From: Polynucleobacter alcilacus
GTDB taxonomy: Bacteria; Pseudomonadota; Gammaproteobacteria; Burkholderiales; Burkholderiaceae
Assembly (NCBI RefSeq): GCF_018881545.1
Contig: NZ_JACVQD010000001.1
Coordinates: 1,082,039 to 1,146,038, forward strand
Direction: 5' to 3'
Length of the DNA: 64,000 nucleotides
Below the pieces are notes generated by a model that did no database searches, was not told the origin of the DNA, and worked only from the letters and a program-made list of their open reading frames with translations. A program made the translations under genes and the position numbers. This document shows, one piece after another, positions 30,987-41,715 of the stretch; the stretch's first letter is position 1; each line of letters opens with the position of its first letter.

Positions 30987-31898
30987 ATGTCATACTCACT
31001 CACCGGAAAGCTCGTCGTTGCGATCTCTTCACGCGCCCTGTTTGACTTTGAAGAAGAAAATCGTATCTTTGAGTCGACCGATGACAGTGCCTATATGAAA
31101 TTGCAACTCGAACGTCTTGGTGAGGCTGCACAAACAGGCGTGGCATTTCCGCTAGTAAAAAAACTATTGGCTTTTAATGAAGAAGGTGAACAACGTGTAG
31201 AGGTAGTGATTCTCTCGCGGAATGACCCGGTCAGTGGCTTAAGGGTATTCCGCTCCGCTGAGCATCATGGTTTACACCTCGAGCGCGGTGTTTTCACAAG
31301 AGGGCGCCCTCCTTATCACTATCTTCGCTCACTGCATGCCAACCTATTCTTGTCAGCCAATGAAGATGATGTGAGAGCAACGATTGATGCAGGTTTTCCT
31401 GCAGCACGTGTCTACCCAGAATCCAGCAAAACTGCAGAATCGCACCCTAATGAAATCCGTATTGCCTTTGACGGAGACGCTGTACTCTTCTCTGACGAAG
31501 CTGAACAGGTCTTCCAGAACAAAGGACTTGAGGCTTTTGTTGATCATGAGAGTAAGAAGGTGGATATTCCATTGCCACCTGGGCCTTTTAAGCCCTTGCT
31601 AGAAGCGCTGCACAGACTGCAACGCTCTACTAGCGAGAACGGTATGCGTATTCGCACTGCCTTAGTCACTGCCCGTTCTGCACCCGCGCATGAGCGTGCG
31701 ATCCGAACTCTCATGGCGTGGGGAATTGATGTGGATGAAGCTATGTTCTTAGGTGGTCTATCCAAGAGCGAATTCCTCCGCGAATTTGAGCCGGATTTTT
31801 TCTTTGATGATCAAACCGGTCATTGCCAATCAGCCGCTTCAGTAGCGCCTACTGGCCATGTGGTGTCAGGCGTTTCGAATAGGCCCAAAGATAAATAG
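30987..31898 (+). CDS. cytosolic 5'-nucleotidase (NT5C1-like)
   Basis: A 303-residue protein of the PF06189 5'-nucleotidase type. It starts LVVAISSRALFDFEEENRIFE, with VVILSRNDPVSGLRVF, LSANEDDVRATI, IRIAFDGDAVLFSDEAE and FEPDFFFDDQTGHC. The FDGDAVLFSD segment is the HAD-like aspartate motif expected to bind magnesium. Would dephosphorylate nucleoside monophosphates in the cytosol. It lies 15 bases after ilvA and 8 before queF in one run. Confidence 0.85.
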   Translation: MSYSLTGKLVVAISSRALFDFEEENRIFESTDDSAYMKLQLERLGEAAQTGVAFPLVKKLLAFNEEGEQRVEVVILSRNDPVSGLRVFRSAEHHGLHLERGVFTRGRPPYHYLRSLHANLFLSANEDDVRATIDAGFPAARVYPESSKTAESHPNEIRIAFDGDAVLFSDEAEQVFQNKGLEAFVDHESKKVDIPLPPGPFKPLLEALHRLQRSTSENGMRIRTALVTARSAPAHERAIRTLMAWGIDVDEAMFLGGLSKSEFLREFEPDFFFDDQTGHCQSAASVAPTGHVVSGVSNRPKDK

Positions 31899-31906
31899 AG
31901 TAATTC

Positions 31907-32734
31907 ATGGCAACACTTTCACTTGGACAAACTACGCAATACCCAGATCAATACGATCCAAGTTTGCTCTTTCCTATTCCCAGAATAGAGAATCGTAAAA
32001 AACTAGACCTGAAAGAAGACCAAGCTCTGCCATTTGTGGGTGTCGATATTTGGAATGCATTTGAGCTGAGCTGGCTGAATAAAAAAGGGAAGCCCCAAAT
32101 CGCTTTAGCAGAATTTCAGATTCCAGCCGACTCTCCCAACATGATCGAGTCCAAATCATTCAAGCTTTATCTCAATAGCCTCAACAACACGCGCTTTGAG
32201 GATGAGAATGAAGTCAAAGAAAGGCTCATCACAGACCTATCCACAGTTGCTGGTAGCAAAATCACCACTCGTATTCATTCAACTGAACTAGTTGCCAAAA
32301 AAGGGATGCAAGAAATGGGCGGGGTTTTGATGGATCGTCTGGATATTGAGGTTGATCCGAGTCTGCCAGCCGACCCCTCACTACTTGGCATCAATGAAGA
32401 CTTTGGTCCGATTGAGCAATGTCTTGTTTCGCATTTACTTAAATCGAATTGCCCCGTAACTGGGCAACCCGACTGGGCTAGTGTACAAATCCGTTATCAA
32501 GGTCGCCCCATCTTAGAGGAGGGCTTATTGCGCTACCTCATCGGCTTTAGGCAATTAGGTGAGTTTCATGAACATTGTGTCGAAACCATCTTCTGCGACA
32601 TCAAACGCCAGTGCAAACCTGACAAGCTATCTGTTTATGCCCGCTATACCCGACGCGGTGGCCTAGACATCAACCCATTCAGAACTGATCACAACTCTCC
32701 ATGGCCTGAAAATGTTCGCCATGCACGACAATAA
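31907..32734 (+). CDS. queF: NADPH-dependent preQ0 reductase (QueF, long form)
   Basis: Reduces 7-cyano-7-deazaguanine to preQ1 for queuosine in tRNA. The 275 residues match the two-domain proteobacterial form. Key segments: MIESKSFKLYLNSLN (substrate/NADPH motif), the active cysteine in SNCPVTGQPDWASVQIRY and IGFRQLGEFHEHCVETIFCDI. Followed by a bidirectional terminator. Confidence 0.95.
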   Translation: MATLSLGQTTQYPDQYDPSLLFPIPRIENRKKLDLKEDQALPFVGVDIWNAFELSWLNKKGKPQIALAEFQIPADSPNMIESKSFKLYLNSLNNTRFEDENEVKERLITDLSTVAGSKITTRIHSTELVAKKGMQEMGGVLMDRLDIEVDPSLPADPSLLGINEDFGPIEQCLVSHLLKSNCPVTGQPDWASVQIRYQGRPILEEGLLRYLIGFRQLGEFHEHCVETIFCDIKRQCKPDKLSVYARYTRRGGLDINPFRTDHNSPWPENVRHARQ

Positions 32735-32761
32735 AAAATCTATTTTGAATTGAAGTAAATA

Positions 32762-32796
32762 AAAACCCCTTGTAGGAAATCCTAGAAGGGGGTTTT
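32762..32796. terminator. bidirectional terminator between queF and ssb
   Basis: AAAACCCCTTGTAGGA pairs with TCCTAGAAGGGGGTTTT with one bulge and one mismatch. T-runs follow the stem on both strands (TTTT on +, TTTTT on -), so it can end both convergent transcripts. Confidence 0.8.
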
Positions 32797-32842
32797 GCGA
32801 CTCAACTCACCATCAAATTACCGTTGAATGAATGAGACGTTC

Positions 32843-33298
32843 TTAGAACGGAATATCGTCATCCATTGCGCCGAGTGATGCGGCATTTGAAGATGCTGGA
32901 GCAGACTGCTCAGCCGGCTTTGAGCGTGCATAGCTTTCGCCACCGTCACCGCTTCCGCCTACTGGCTTGCCGCCAAGCATCTGCATTGTGTCAGCAACAA
33001 TCTCAGTGGAATACTTTTCCTGGCCACTAGCATCAGTCCATTTGCGAGTGCGCAAACGACCTTCAACATACACCTGTGAACCTTTTTTGAGGTACTGACC
33101 AGCGATTTCTGCAAGCTTGCCAAAGAATGCAACACGATGCCATTCTGTGGTTTCTTTCATTTCGCCAGTTTGTTTGTCTTTGTAGCGATCTGAAGTTGCT
33201 ACTGAAATATTCGTAACAGCGTCGCCGCTTGGCATATAACGCGTTTCTGGATCACGTCCTACGTTACCTACGATGATGACCTTATTTACCGAAGCCAT
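32843..33298 (-). CDS. ssb: single-stranded DNA-binding protein
   Basis: A 151-residue SSB. The N-terminal OB-fold ([20 protein letters not shown]... to about residue 110) is followed by a short Ser/Ala/Gly-rich linker and the acidic tip MDDDIPF, which recruits partner proteins. GGGAGA lies 5 bases before the ATG. It is preceded by an MFS gene and divergent uvrA, a conserved neighbourhood in Betaproteobacteria. No LexA-type box was seen. Confidence 0.97.
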   Translation of the reverse strand: MASVNKVIIVGNVGRDPETRYMPSGDAVTNISVATSDRYKDKQTGEMKETTEWHRVAFFGKLAEIAGQYLKKGSQVYVEGRLRTRKWTDASGQEKYSTEIVADTMQMLGGKPVGGSGDGGESYARSKPAEQSAPASSNAASLGAMDDDIPF

Positions 33299-33347
33299 GT
33301 TGTCTCCCGAAGAAAAATACTACCGTTATTACTGCTAAAAAATAAAG

Positions 33348-34538
33348 CTAAGGCGATGTCTCTATGGCTACTTCCTTTGATTTTGCTGACCTCACAGGCA
33401 TTTCACCCATTGACCAAGCAATTATAAGCCAGCCAAATAAGAGCGCCGCACTGATCTGAAAGACCGATATATCGCCAAGGATATCGATTAAATATCCTCC
33501 AACCGCGGCCCCAAAAAACAACCCAATTGATTGCGAGGTATTAAAAATACCTAAGGCAGCCCCTTTTGATTGATTAGCGAAACGCGATACCAAAGAGGGC
33601 AACAATGCTTCGAGTAAGTTAAATCCGACAAAATAAATCAATAAAGTGGCCGCAATCAAAATGATTGAGTTCGCCTGAGAAAATAAAATCTCAGCAATAA
33701 AAAGAAAAATGATTGCCAATAAAAAAACGGGTCTTAAACGCTGATGTTTCTCACCAACAATCAAAATAGGCGCCATTAGGGCAAATGAAAGCAAAACCAC
33801 TGATAAATAAATCATCCAATGCTCAGCTAGAGGTAAACCAGCGTCTACTAATAGATGTGGCATTACCAGAAACATTGCTACTTGAGTTGCGTGCAGGAAA
33901 AAGACGCCAAAATTGAGACGCATGAGCTCTGGAACGAAAAAAACTTCTTTTAAAGAAGCTTGCTGTACTTTGACTACTATCCCATTACTTGGCAAAACAT
34001 AATAAGTAACAAACATAGCAATCACGCCAAGAATCGCCAGCACAAGAAAAATTCCACTCAGGCTCATCAGTCGATAGATCGGTGCAGCGATTACTAGAGA
34101 TAATGCAAATGAGAGGGCAATACTGCCGCCTACTAAGGCCATGGCTCGAGTCCGAACCTGCTCTCTGGTCAGGTCAGCGACCCAGGCTGAAATAGCAGCC
34201 GATACCGCCCCTGCCCCCATAATCCCACGCCCAATAGTGATCCATAGGAGATCATTCTTGGCAGCACAGATCAGGGCACCAGCTACAAATAAGGAAAGTC
34301 CCCATAAAACTACTGGTTTGCGGCCAATGCGATCGGAAAGGCGCCCCAAGGGAATATAGAAGCAAGCCTGAACAATATTGAAAATCCCAAGGGATAGGCC
34401 TACCCAAAGAGCGTGCTCTCCACCCGGCAAGCCCCGTGCATGAATGCTAAAGACCGGCAAAAGCAGAAAAAGGCCCAGCATTCGGAGGCCAAAGATGCCT
34501 GCTAAGGCCAGAGTAGAGCGAAGTTCAGAAGGATTCAT
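33348..34538 (-). CDS. MFS transporter, YajR-like
   Basis: A 396-residue protein with about 12 hydrophobic helices. The loop after helix 2 carries GRLSDRIGRKPVVL, the MFS motif A. N-terminal STLALAGIFGLRMLGLFLLLPVF and VADLTREQVRTRAMALVG resemble E. coli YajR, but the extra cytosolic C-terminal domain of YajR is absent. Substrate unknown. Encoded 49 bases upstream of ssb and 37 bases from divergent uvrA. Confidence 0.82.
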   Translation of the reverse strand: MNPSELRSTLALAGIFGLRMLGLFLLLPVFSIHARGLPGGEHALWVGLSLGIFNIVQACFYIPLGRLSDRIGRKPVVLWGLSLFVAGALICAAKNDLLWITIGRGIMGAGAVSAAISAWVADLTREQVRTRAMALVGGSIALSFALSLVIAAPIYRLMSLSGIFLVLAILGVIAMFVTYYVLPSNGIVVKVQQASLKEVFFVPELMRLNFGVFFLHATQVAMFLVMPHLLVDAGLPLAEHWMIYLSVVLLSFALMAPILIVGEKHQRLRPVFLLAIIFLFIAEILFSQANSIILIAATLLIYFVGFNLLEALLPSLVSRFANQSKGAALGIFNTSQSIGLFFGAAVGGYLIDILGDISVFQISAALLFGWLIIAWSMGEMPVRSAKSKEVAIETSP

Positions 34539-34575
34539 GGGAAAGAGCTATATTAACAAGTTACGCTAAAAAATC

Positions 34576-37476
34576 ATGAATAACGAAATTAAGATCCGCG
34601 GTGCACGCACCCACAACCTCAAAAACATCAATCTAGACATTCCTAGAGAGAAACTCGTCGTGCTGACTGGCTTATCCGGTTCAGGTAAGAGCTCATTGGC
34701 TTTTGATACGCTCTATGCTGAAGGCCAGCGTCGTTATGTGGAGTCACTCTCTGCTTATGCGCGTCAGTTTTTGCAGCTAATGGAAAAACCTGATGTTGAT
34801 ACGATTGAAGGACTCTCGCCAGCGATTTCGATTGAGCAAAAAGCAACGAGCCATAACCCACGCTCGACAGTGGGTACGGTTACAGAGATCCACGATTACC
34901 TACGCTTACTCTTTGCCCGTGCAGGTACACCACATTGTCCCGATCATGATCTTCCTCTAGAAGCGCAAAGCGTTTCTCAAATGGTCGATACCGTGCTATC
35001 GATGCCTGAAGATACCAAGTTAATGATTCTTGCTCCCGTTGTCAGTGAGCGTAAAGGCGAATTCGTCGACCTCTTCCAGGACCTGCAAGCACAAGGCTTT
35101 GTTCGCTTTCGCGTCCGCTCTGGAGGCGGTACAGCTAATGCTGCTAAAGCAGAAATATTTGAAGTTGACCAACTACCAGTACTAAAGAAAAACGATAAGC
35201 ATTCAATTGAAGTGGTGGTTGATCGCATTAAAGTGCGCCCTGATATTCAGCAACGTCTTGCCGAATCTTTCGAGACCGCTCTTCGTCTTGCTGACGGCAA
35301 AGCCATGATTGTCGATATGGATACTGGCAAAGAAATGATTTTCTCTAGTAAGTTTGCTTGCCCGGTTTGCTCATACTCGCTTCAAGAATTAGAGCCACGT
35401 CTCTTTTCATTTAACAACCCGATGGGTGCTTGTCCATCTTGTGATGGTCTTGGACATCAATCTTTCTTTGACCCTAAAAGGATTGTGGCCCACCCTGATT
35501 TATCACTAGCCTCTGGTGCCATTAAAGGCTGGGATCGGCGCAATCAGTTCTACTTCAAACTGCTGCAGACCCTGGCTAAGCATGGTGGCTTTGATGTGGA
35601 GAAGCCATTTGAGACCCTCTCCAAGAAGCAACAGGATCTGGTCTTGTTGGGCTCTGGTGATGTCACCATTCCGTTTGAATACATTAATGAACGGGGCAAG
35701 AATAGTATTCGGGAACATGCCTTTGAAGGGATCGTAGCGAACTTCGAAAGACGTTATCGCGAAACCGATTCGATGACGGTCCGTGAAGAACTTGCACGCT
35801 ACCAAAATGTACAGACCTGTCCAGAATGTAATGGTAGCCGCCTTCGTAAAGAGGCGCGCTTTGTCAAAGTGGGTGATAAAAAACAATCGCGCGCCATTTA
35901 TGAAATCAGCGCCTTACCCCTTAAAGAAGCAAAAGAATATTTCGAAGCGCTTGAACTGAAGGGTGCCAAACGAGAAATTGCCGACAAGATTGTGAAAGAA
36001 ATCAGTGCGCGTTTGCGCTTTTTGAACGATGTAGGTCTAGATTATCTATCCCTTGAACGAAGTGCCGATACCCTTTCTGGCGGAGAAGCCCAGCGGATTC
36101 GCCTAGCCTCCCAAATTGGCTCTGGCTTAACGGGCGTGATGTATGTCTTAGATGAGCCCTCGATTGGTCTCCATCAACGTGATAATGACCGACTCATCGG
36201 CACGCTAAAACACTTACGTGACTTAGGCAACAGTGTCTTAGTAGTTGAGCACGATGAAGATATGATTCGCGCTTCTGACTGGGTCATTGATATTGGCCCC
36301 GGTGCTGGTATTCATGGCGGAGAGATTGTTGCCCAAGGCACTCCAGCGGAAGTAGAAGCAAATCCCAATTCCTTAACTGGCGCCTATCTTTCTGGTCGTG
36401 AAGCAATTGCCGTTCCTGAAAAACGCATCCCTGTGAATGATCGCTTTCTAGAAATCATTGGCGCACGCGGAAATAACCTGCAATCAGTGCACGCCAAAAT
36501 TCCAGTTGGATTACTCACTTGCGTAACGGGGGTTTCAGGCTCAGGTAAATCGACCTTAATCAACGATACTTTGCATCATGCAGTAGCCCATCATCTGTAT
36601 GGCTCCAATGCAGAGCCAGCAGCGCATGATGCAATCAAGGGTCTGGAGCATTTCGATAAAGTGATTAGCGTTGATCAATCCCCGATTGGTAGAACGCCGC
36701 GCTCAAATCCCGCTACCTACACAGGTCTCTTTACCCCAATTCGTGAACTCTTTGCAGGCGTGCCAGCGTCACGTGAGCGTGGCTACGAAGCTGGCCGCTT
36801 CTCTTTTAACGTCAAAGGTGGTCGCTGCGACTCTTGTGAAGGTGATGGCGTTCTCAAAGTAGAGATGCACTTCCTACCAGATGTCTACGTACCTTGCGAT
36901 GTGTGCCACGGAAAACGTTACAACCGGGAAACTTTAGATATTCGTTACAAGGGCAAGAATATTCATGAAGTCCTTTCGATGACGATTGAACAAGCACATG
37001 AATTTTTTGAAGCTGTACCAGTTGTTAAACGCAAACTCAAAACCCTGTTAGATGTTGGCCTAGGCTATGTCAAACTAGGACAAAGCGCAACAACCCTATC
37101 AGGCGGTGAGGCCCAACGAGTAAAGCTTTCCTTGGAATTATCCAAACGGGATACAGGTAGAACGCTGTATATCCTAGACGAACCAACAACCGGTTTGCAT
37201 TTCCATGACATTCAACTTTTGTTAACGGTTATCCAAACACTTAAGAAGCAAGGCAACACGATTGTCATCATTGAGCACAACCTAGATGTGATCAAAACTG
37301 CTGACTGGATAATTGATTTAGGACCCAAAGGCGGCGCTGGAGGTGGGCTAATTATTGCTACCGGTACGCCTGAAGAAGTTGCCAAGAATGAAGCGAGCTT
37401 TACTGGTCATTACTTAGCCCCCTTGCTCACTCGTAAAGCTCCGCCCGTTAAGAAAAAGAAGTCATTGGTAGACTAG
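34576..37476 (+). CDS. uvrA: excinuclease ABC subunit A
   Basis: Damage-recognition ATPase of nucleotide excision repair, 966 residues. Two ABC modules with Walker [20 protein letters not shown] and [15 protein letters not shown], and signatures [16 protein letters not shown] and [15 protein letters not shown]. Zinc-binding cysteines occur in CPVCSYSL...CPSCDGLG and CDSCEGDGV...[10 protein letters not shown]. Short divergent gap to the MFS gene; no SOS box seen. Ends 7 bases before the convergent Kef-type gene. Confidence 0.98.
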   Translation: MNNEIKIRGARTHNLKNINLDIPREKLVVLTGLSGSGKSSLAFDTLYAEGQRRYVESLSAYARQFLQLMEKPDVDTIEGLSPAISIEQKATSHNPRSTVGTVTEIHDYLRLLFARAGTPHCPDHDLPLEAQSVSQMVDTVLSMPEDTKLMILAPVVSERKGEFVDLFQDLQAQGFVRFRVRSGGGTANAAKAEIFEVDQLPVLKKNDKHSIEVVVDRIKVRPDIQQRLAESFETALRLADGKAMIVDMDTGKEMIFSSKFACPVCSYSLQELEPRLFSFNNPMGACPSCDGLGHQSFFDPKRIVAHPDLSLASGAIKGWDRRNQFYFKLLQTLAKHGGFDVEKPFETLSKKQQDLVLLGSGDVTIPFEYINERGKNSIREHAFEGIVANFERRYRETDSMTVREELARYQNVQTCPECNGSRLRKEARFVKVGDKKQSRAIYEISALPLKEAKEYFEALELKGAKREIADKIVKEISARLRFLNDVGLDYLSLERSADTLSGGEAQRIRLASQIGSGLTGVMYVLDEPSIGLHQRDNDRLIGTLKHLRDLGNSVLVVEHDEDMIRASDWVIDIGPGAGIHGGEIVAQGTPAEVEANPNSLTGAYLSGREAIAVPEKRIPVNDRFLEIIGARGNNLQSVHAKIPVGLLTCVTGVSGSGKSTLINDTLHHAVAHHLYGSNAEPAAHDAIKGLEHFDKVISVDQSPIGRTPRSNPATYTGLFTPIRELFAGVPASRERGYEAGRFSFNVKGGRCDSCEGDGVLKVEMHFLPDVYVPCDVCHGKRYNRETLDIRYKGKNIHEVLSMTIEQAHEFFEAVPVVKRKLKTLLDVGLGYVKLGQSATTLSGGEAQRVKLSLELSKRDTGRTLYILDEPTTGLHFHDIQLLLTVIQTLKKQGNTIVIIEHNLDVIKTADWIIDLGPKGGAGGGLIIATGTPEEVAKNEASFTGHYLAPLLTRKAPPVKKKKSLVD

Positions 37477-37483
37477 GCATATC

Positions 37484-39466
37484 TCAGAGTAACTTTGCTT
37501 CAGCCAAATCGGTTGCCTCTGAATTACCTGAGATCACCAAAATGTCATTCGCCTGCAGGATGAGCTCTGGACTGAGGGCTAACTTGACATAGTCTGAGTT
37601 GGCCTCCTTGCGGCGCACAGCTTGCACATTAACCCCGTCATCCTCAAGTTTAAGTTCACTCAAGGCCTTGCCAACTGCTTGGGAGTGCGGCAATAAGGTA
37701 ATCGTATGCAGACGCCAAGATTCATTCGACCCAAAGTCGTCATCTGCAGAGCCTCGGAAATACCCCCTCAATAAGCTATAACGTGCTTCGCGCGCACTAG
37801 TAATGCGTCTGACTACCTTACGCATTGGAACGCCCATCATGAGTAAGACATGAGAAGCAATCATCAGGCTGCCCTCAATGAGCTCAGGCACTACCTCTGT
37901 GGCGCCAGCAGCTTGCAGCTTCTTAATATCAGCATCATCTCGTGTTCGCACTAGCACCGTCATACCGGGACGCAATTGTTCCACTTGTCGCAAGACCCGC
38001 AGGCTTGCTGCGGTATCAGCGTAAGTAATCACTACTGCTTTCGCTCTGGAGAGTCCAGCGGCCACTAGATAGTTCTCACGACTCGCATCACCATAGACCA
38101 CGTTATCTCCTGCAGCGGCAGCTTCTTTTACGCGATCAGGATCCAAATCTAAAGCGATATAAGGAATCTTTTCTTGGTCAAGCATGCGCGCCAAGCTTTG
38201 ACCTGAACGGCCAAAACCACAAATCAATACATGATTTTCATTGCGCACACTTTTTGCGGCAACTCGTGTTAAAGCAAGAGATTGCAATAACCACTCATTG
38301 TTTGAGAAACGCATTGCGATGCGATCGCTGTATTCAATTAGGAAGGGAGCGCCGAACATAGAGATCAGCATCGCAGCAAGTATTGCTTGGCTCAAGACTG
38401 GATCAATTAAATCTAAGCCATCAATTTGAGTCAGCAATACAAATCCAAACTCTCCGGCCTGAGCTAGACATAAGCCGGTCCTAATCGATATCCCAGGACT
38501 AGAGCCAAAGACCCGGGATAACAAAGCAATCAGACCAAACTTGAATATCAATGGCCCTATTAATAAAAGCATAACTAACAGCCACTGCTCGCGGATGACA
38601 TTCAAATCCAGCAGCATACCAATCGTAATAAAGAAAAGTCCTAGTAAGACATCGCGGAATGGTTTAACGTCTTCTTCAACCTGATGGCGGTATGGCGTTT
38701 CTGAAATCAACATGCCAGCCAAGAATGCGCCAAGCGCTAATGACAAACCAAAGTACTCTGTTAGACCCGCCATCCCCAACACGATTAACAAGAGATTTAA
38801 CATGAATAGCTCTTGTGACCGTAACTTAGCGACCAACTTGAACCAATGGCTCATGAGTGATTGGCCAATAAAGAAAATGAGCACTAAGGCGATCGTGATT
38901 TTGATGGAGGCCGTCGTGAGAGCAACAAATAAGTCTGAAGGATTTTTACCCAGAGACGGCAGCAAAATCAACAGGAATACCACGGCCAAATCTTGGAATA
39001 ACAAAATACCTACGACATTGCGACCATGCTCGGTTTCTAATTCAGCTCGATCTGAAATCAGCTTAGTGACAATGGCAGTGGATGACATCGCTAGGGCTCC
39101 GCCTAGAGCAATCGCAGCTTGCCATGAAATCGGATAAATCCAGTTCATCAGAAGACTAGCGGGAACAGCCAAGAGCATGGTCAAGATGACTTGGCTGACA
39201 CCAAGCCCAAATACGATCTTGCGCATTGACCGCAGCTTATGAAGGTTGAATTCAAGCCCGATCGAAAACATCAGGAAAACCACCCCAAATTCAGCCAAAT
39301 ACTTCACCGTAGCCGAATCATTCGCGAAGGCCAGGGCATGGGGGCCTATGAGTACCCCAATGGCCAAATAGCCCAAAATCGGGGGTAAGCCAAAATAGCG
39401 GAAAATAACCACTCCGGCCACACCAGAGGCCAAGAGAATGAGAGTTAACTGAAGGACTGACGGCAT
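37484..39466 (-). CDS. CPA2-family cation/proton antiporter with RCK domains (KefB/KefC-like)
   Basis: A 660-residue protein. About 12 transmembrane helices (residues 1-385) beginning MPSVLQLTLILLASGVAGVV with the CPA2 segment GVVFLMFSIGLEFNLHKL are followed by a TrkA-N (RCK) nucleotide-binding domain (HVLICGFGRSGQSLARML, about residue 410) and a TrkA-C domain at the end. Likely potassium or sodium/proton exchange under ligand control. Its start codon is only 8 bases from the start of divergent kdsD. Confidence 0.88.
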   Translation of the reverse strand: MPSVLQLTLILLASGVAGVVIFRYFGLPPILGYLAIGVLIGPHALAFANDSATVKYLAEFGVVFLMFSIGLEFNLHKLRSMRKIVFGLGVSQVILTMLLAVPASLLMNWIYPISWQAAIALGGALAMSSTAIVTKLISDRAELETEHGRNVVGILLFQDLAVVFLLILLPSLGKNPSDLFVALTTASIKITIALVLIFFIGQSLMSHWFKLVAKLRSQELFMLNLLLIVLGMAGLTEYFGLSLALGAFLAGMLISETPYRHQVEEDVKPFRDVLLGLFFITIGMLLDLNVIREQWLLVMLLLIGPLIFKFGLIALLSRVFGSSPGISIRTGLCLAQAGEFGFVLLTQIDGLDLIDPVLSQAILAAMLISMFGAPFLIEYSDRIAMRFSNNEWLLQSLALTRVAAKSVRNENHVLICGFGRSGQSLARMLDQEKIPYIALDLDPDRVKEAAAAGDNVVYGDASRENYLVAAGLSRAKAVVITYADTAASLRVLRQVEQLRPGMTVLVRTRDDADIKKLQAAGATEVVPELIEGSLMIASHVLLMMGVPMRKVVRRITSAREARYSLLRGYFRGSADDDFGSNESWRLHTITLLPHSQAVGKALSELKLEDDGVNVQAVRRKEANSDYVKLALSPELILQANDILVISGNSEATDLAEAKLL

Positions 39467-39474
39467 ATACTTAC

Positions 39475-40470
39475 TTGATGATAGCTAAGACTCGTGAACG
39501 TACCCTAAAGCTTGCGCGCGACACCCTCACTATTGAGGCTGCTGCGCTGCAAACCATGCGCGACCGCCTTGAAGGCGCCAATGCAGATGCCCTTGTGCTA
39601 GCCGTTGAACTACTCCATGCTTGCAAGGGCAGAATTGTGGTTTCGGGTATCGGCAAATCTGGTCACATTGCTCGCAAAATTGCCGCTACTTTTGCCTCTA
39701 CAGGCTCCCCTGCCTTTTTTGTCCATCCAGCAGAAGCCAGTCATGGTGATTTAGGTATGGTGACTCGAGAGGATGTGTTTGTCGCTCTTTCGAATTCTGG
39801 CGAGACCGATGAACTCTTAACTATTGTCCCCATCGTCAAGCGTACCGGTGCAAAACTCATTGCGCTCACCGGCGCTCCGAACTCCTCTTTAGCAAAGTTA
39901 GCAGATGCCCATCTGGATACGAGTGTTGAAAAAGAAGCTTGCCCTCTCAATCTAGCGCCAACATCAAGCACTACTGCTGCCTTGGCAATGGGTGATGCTT
40001 TAGCGGTTGCGCTCTTAGATGCCAGAGGTTTCGAAGCAGAGGATTTCATACGCTCACATCCTGGCGGCAGACTTGGTCGCAAACAATTAATGCATGTCAG
40101 TGAAGTCATGCGCAGCTTTGAAGATACGCCAAAGATTTCTATAGAGGCTTCTTTACAAGATGCCCTTTTAGAAATGACTTCAAAGCGGATGGGTATGGTC
40201 GTGACCTTAGAAAAAGGCAACACAGTGTTTGGCATTCTGACAGATGGTGACTTGCGTCGCTTACTAGAAAAGAGCACTAATCTAGATGCACTTACCCTCA
40301 AAAGCGCTACTAGGCCTGGTCCTCGCACGATTCCACCGGAGCTTCTGGCAGAAGAGGCCATCGAGATGATGGAGAAACATCGCATCAATCATTTAGTGGT
40401 AACCGATCGCAATGGACAATTATTGGGCGCCCTCAATCTGCACGATTTATTTGCCGCCAAAGTAATTTAA
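39475..40470 (+). CDS. kdsD: arabinose-5-phosphate isomerase (KdsD)
   Basis: Makes arabinose 5-phosphate from ribulose 5-phosphate, the first step toward Kdo of lipopolysaccharide. The 331 residues combine an SIS domain (GIGKSGHIARKIAATFASTGSPAFF, ALSNSGETDELL, about residues 40-190) and two CBS motifs (VSEVMRS...GILTDGDLRRLLE, and the terminal half). The start could be either of the consecutive ATGs at 39475 and 39478. First gene of the kdsD-kdsC-lptCAB block. Confidence 0.95.
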   Translation: MMIAKTRERTLKLARDTLTIEAAALQTMRDRLEGANADALVLAVELLHACKGRIVVSGIGKSGHIARKIAATFASTGSPAFFVHPAEASHGDLGMVTREDVFVALSNSGETDELLTIVPIVKRTGAKLIALTGAPNSSLAKLADAHLDTSVEKEACPLNLAPTSSTTAALAMGDALAVALLDARGFEAEDFIRSHPGGRLGRKQLMHVSEVMRSFEDTPKISIEASLQDALLEMTSKRMGMVVTLEKGNTVFGILTDGDLRRLLEKSTNLDALTLKSATRPGPRTIPPELLAEEAIEMMEKHRINHLVVTDRNGQLLGALNLHDLFAAKVI

Positions 40471-40497
40471 TCCAGCCTCTTACTTAGATGAACTTTT

Positions 40498-41070
40498 ATG
40501 TCTAGCGCTTTTAATACTCACAACACCAACCCTCTTGCGCAATATCCACAAGCATGGGATCGCGCTGGCAAAGTCAAACTACTCGTGTTAGACGTGGATG
40601 GCGTTCTCACCAATGGCCAGGTTTGGATTGGTGCGGATGGCAAAGAATCGCTCAAGGGATTTGATATTCAAGATGGTCTGGGTATTAAATTATTAGAGCA
40701 GTGTGGTATTCCAACGGCGATCATCACTGGCCGAAACTCCAAAATGGTTTTGTCTCGCTGTGAAGAGCTTGGAATCAAGCAGGTTCATATGGGCGTAGAA
40801 AATAAAGCGTTGGCATTAGATCAAGTGCTTAAAGCGCTTGGACTTAATATGGCGGATTGCGCGGTGATGGGCGATGACTGGCCTGATCTTGCGATGATGA
40901 AGAATGCCGGAATGCGAGTCTGTCCTGCTCAAGCACATGAAGCAGTAAAAGAGTTTGCCCATCTAGTCACCACCCACACTGGCGGCAATAGTGCAGTCCG
41001 GGAACTCTGTGACCTCATTCTGAAAGCCCAGAACCGCTATGAAGAGTTGCTGAAGAAGGCCAAAAGCTAA
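40498..41070 (+). CDS. kdsC: Kdo-8-phosphate phosphatase (KdsC)
   Basis: HAD-superfamily phosphatase, 190 residues, releasing Kdo from Kdo-8-phosphate. The nucleophile motif LVLDVDGVLTNGQVW is near residue 30; AIITGRNS is motif II and VMGDDWPDLAMMKNAG motif IV. About 25 N-terminal residues precede the core. Lies 27 bases after kdsD and 3 before lptC in the same operon. No Shine-Dalgarno sequence is obvious before the ATG. Confidence 0.94.
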   Translation: MSSAFNTHNTNPLAQYPQAWDRAGKVKLLVLDVDGVLTNGQVWIGADGKESLKGFDIQDGLGIKLLEQCGIPTAIITGRNSKMVLSRCEELGIKQVHMGVENKALALDQVLKALGLNMADCAVMGDDWPDLAMMKNAGMRVCPAQAHEAVKEFAHLVTTHTGGNSAVRELCDLILKAQNRYEELLKKAKS

Positions 41071-41073
41071 GTA

Positions 41074-41715
41074 ATGCAATTAAATTCTCGACAAATCAAA
41101 CTCGGCATTGGTCGCACCCTATTGCGCCTAATGCCATTGATTTTCATGGGCGCTCTAACCTTAGCTACTTTTTGGTTGGTCCAAAAAAATACTCCAGCAG
41201 AAAAATCTGCCCTTGAGCGTGCCAGGCTCCATGAACCTGACTACACCATAAACGATGGCGCGCTTAATGCACTCAATGAGTTCGGCGCTACCAAATATCG
41301 AATTCTGGGCAAGAAAGTGATTCATTATGATGATGATGCTTCAATTGACATTGTCACTCCGCAGATGCGCCTCTTTCAAGCCGAGAAAGCGCCAGTGACC
41401 GTGAAATCAGATACCGGACATCTTGATGGCGACCTCACGATTTTGGATTTATTCAATAATGCATCGATCTTTCGGCCAGCCCAAGCAGCTAGCGCAACAG
41501 AGCCAGCCACCCTACGCATGCTAGCAACTTCAAGTTATTTTAAGGTGCTCATTAATGATGACATTATCGAAACCAATAAGCCCATCACTCTTGAGCAGGG
41601 TATGTCGGTCATGAACTCTACTGAAGGCGGTATCTTTGATAATGTTCAACAAAGTATGATGCTATCCGGTCAAGTTAAAGGACGGATTGAACGAGCGCCC
41701 CGTGTAACTCAATAA
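41074..41715 (+). CDS. lptC: LPS export protein LptC
   Basis: A 213-residue bitopic protein bridging the LptB2FG extractor to periplasmic LptA. One N-terminal transmembrane helix (LLRLMPLIFMGALTLATFWLV, about residues 17-37) and a periplasmic beta-jellyroll (YRILGKKVIHYDDDASIDIVTPQM...). It abuts lptA directly: the lptA ATG begins the base after the stop. Confidence 0.9.
   Translation: MQLNSRQIKLGIGRTLLRLMPLIFMGALTLATFWLVQKNTPAEKSALERARLHEPDYTINDGALNALNEFGATKYRILGKKVIHYDDDASIDIVTPQMRLFQAEKAPVTVKSDTGHLDGDLTILDLFNNASIFRPAQAASATEPATLRMLATSSYFKVLINDDIIETNKPITLEQGMSVMNSTEGGIFDNVQQSMMLSGQVKGRIERAPRVTQ

Noticed and set aside
34539..34575. SOS (LexA) box in the uvrA/MFS divergent gap
   Set aside because: Looked for CTGT-N8-ACAG here and before ssb and ruvC; none found.
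39741..40388. 215-codon open frame on the minus strand inside kdsD
   Set aside because: Fully antisense to kdsD, serine/arginine-rich as expected from a shadow frame, no family features.
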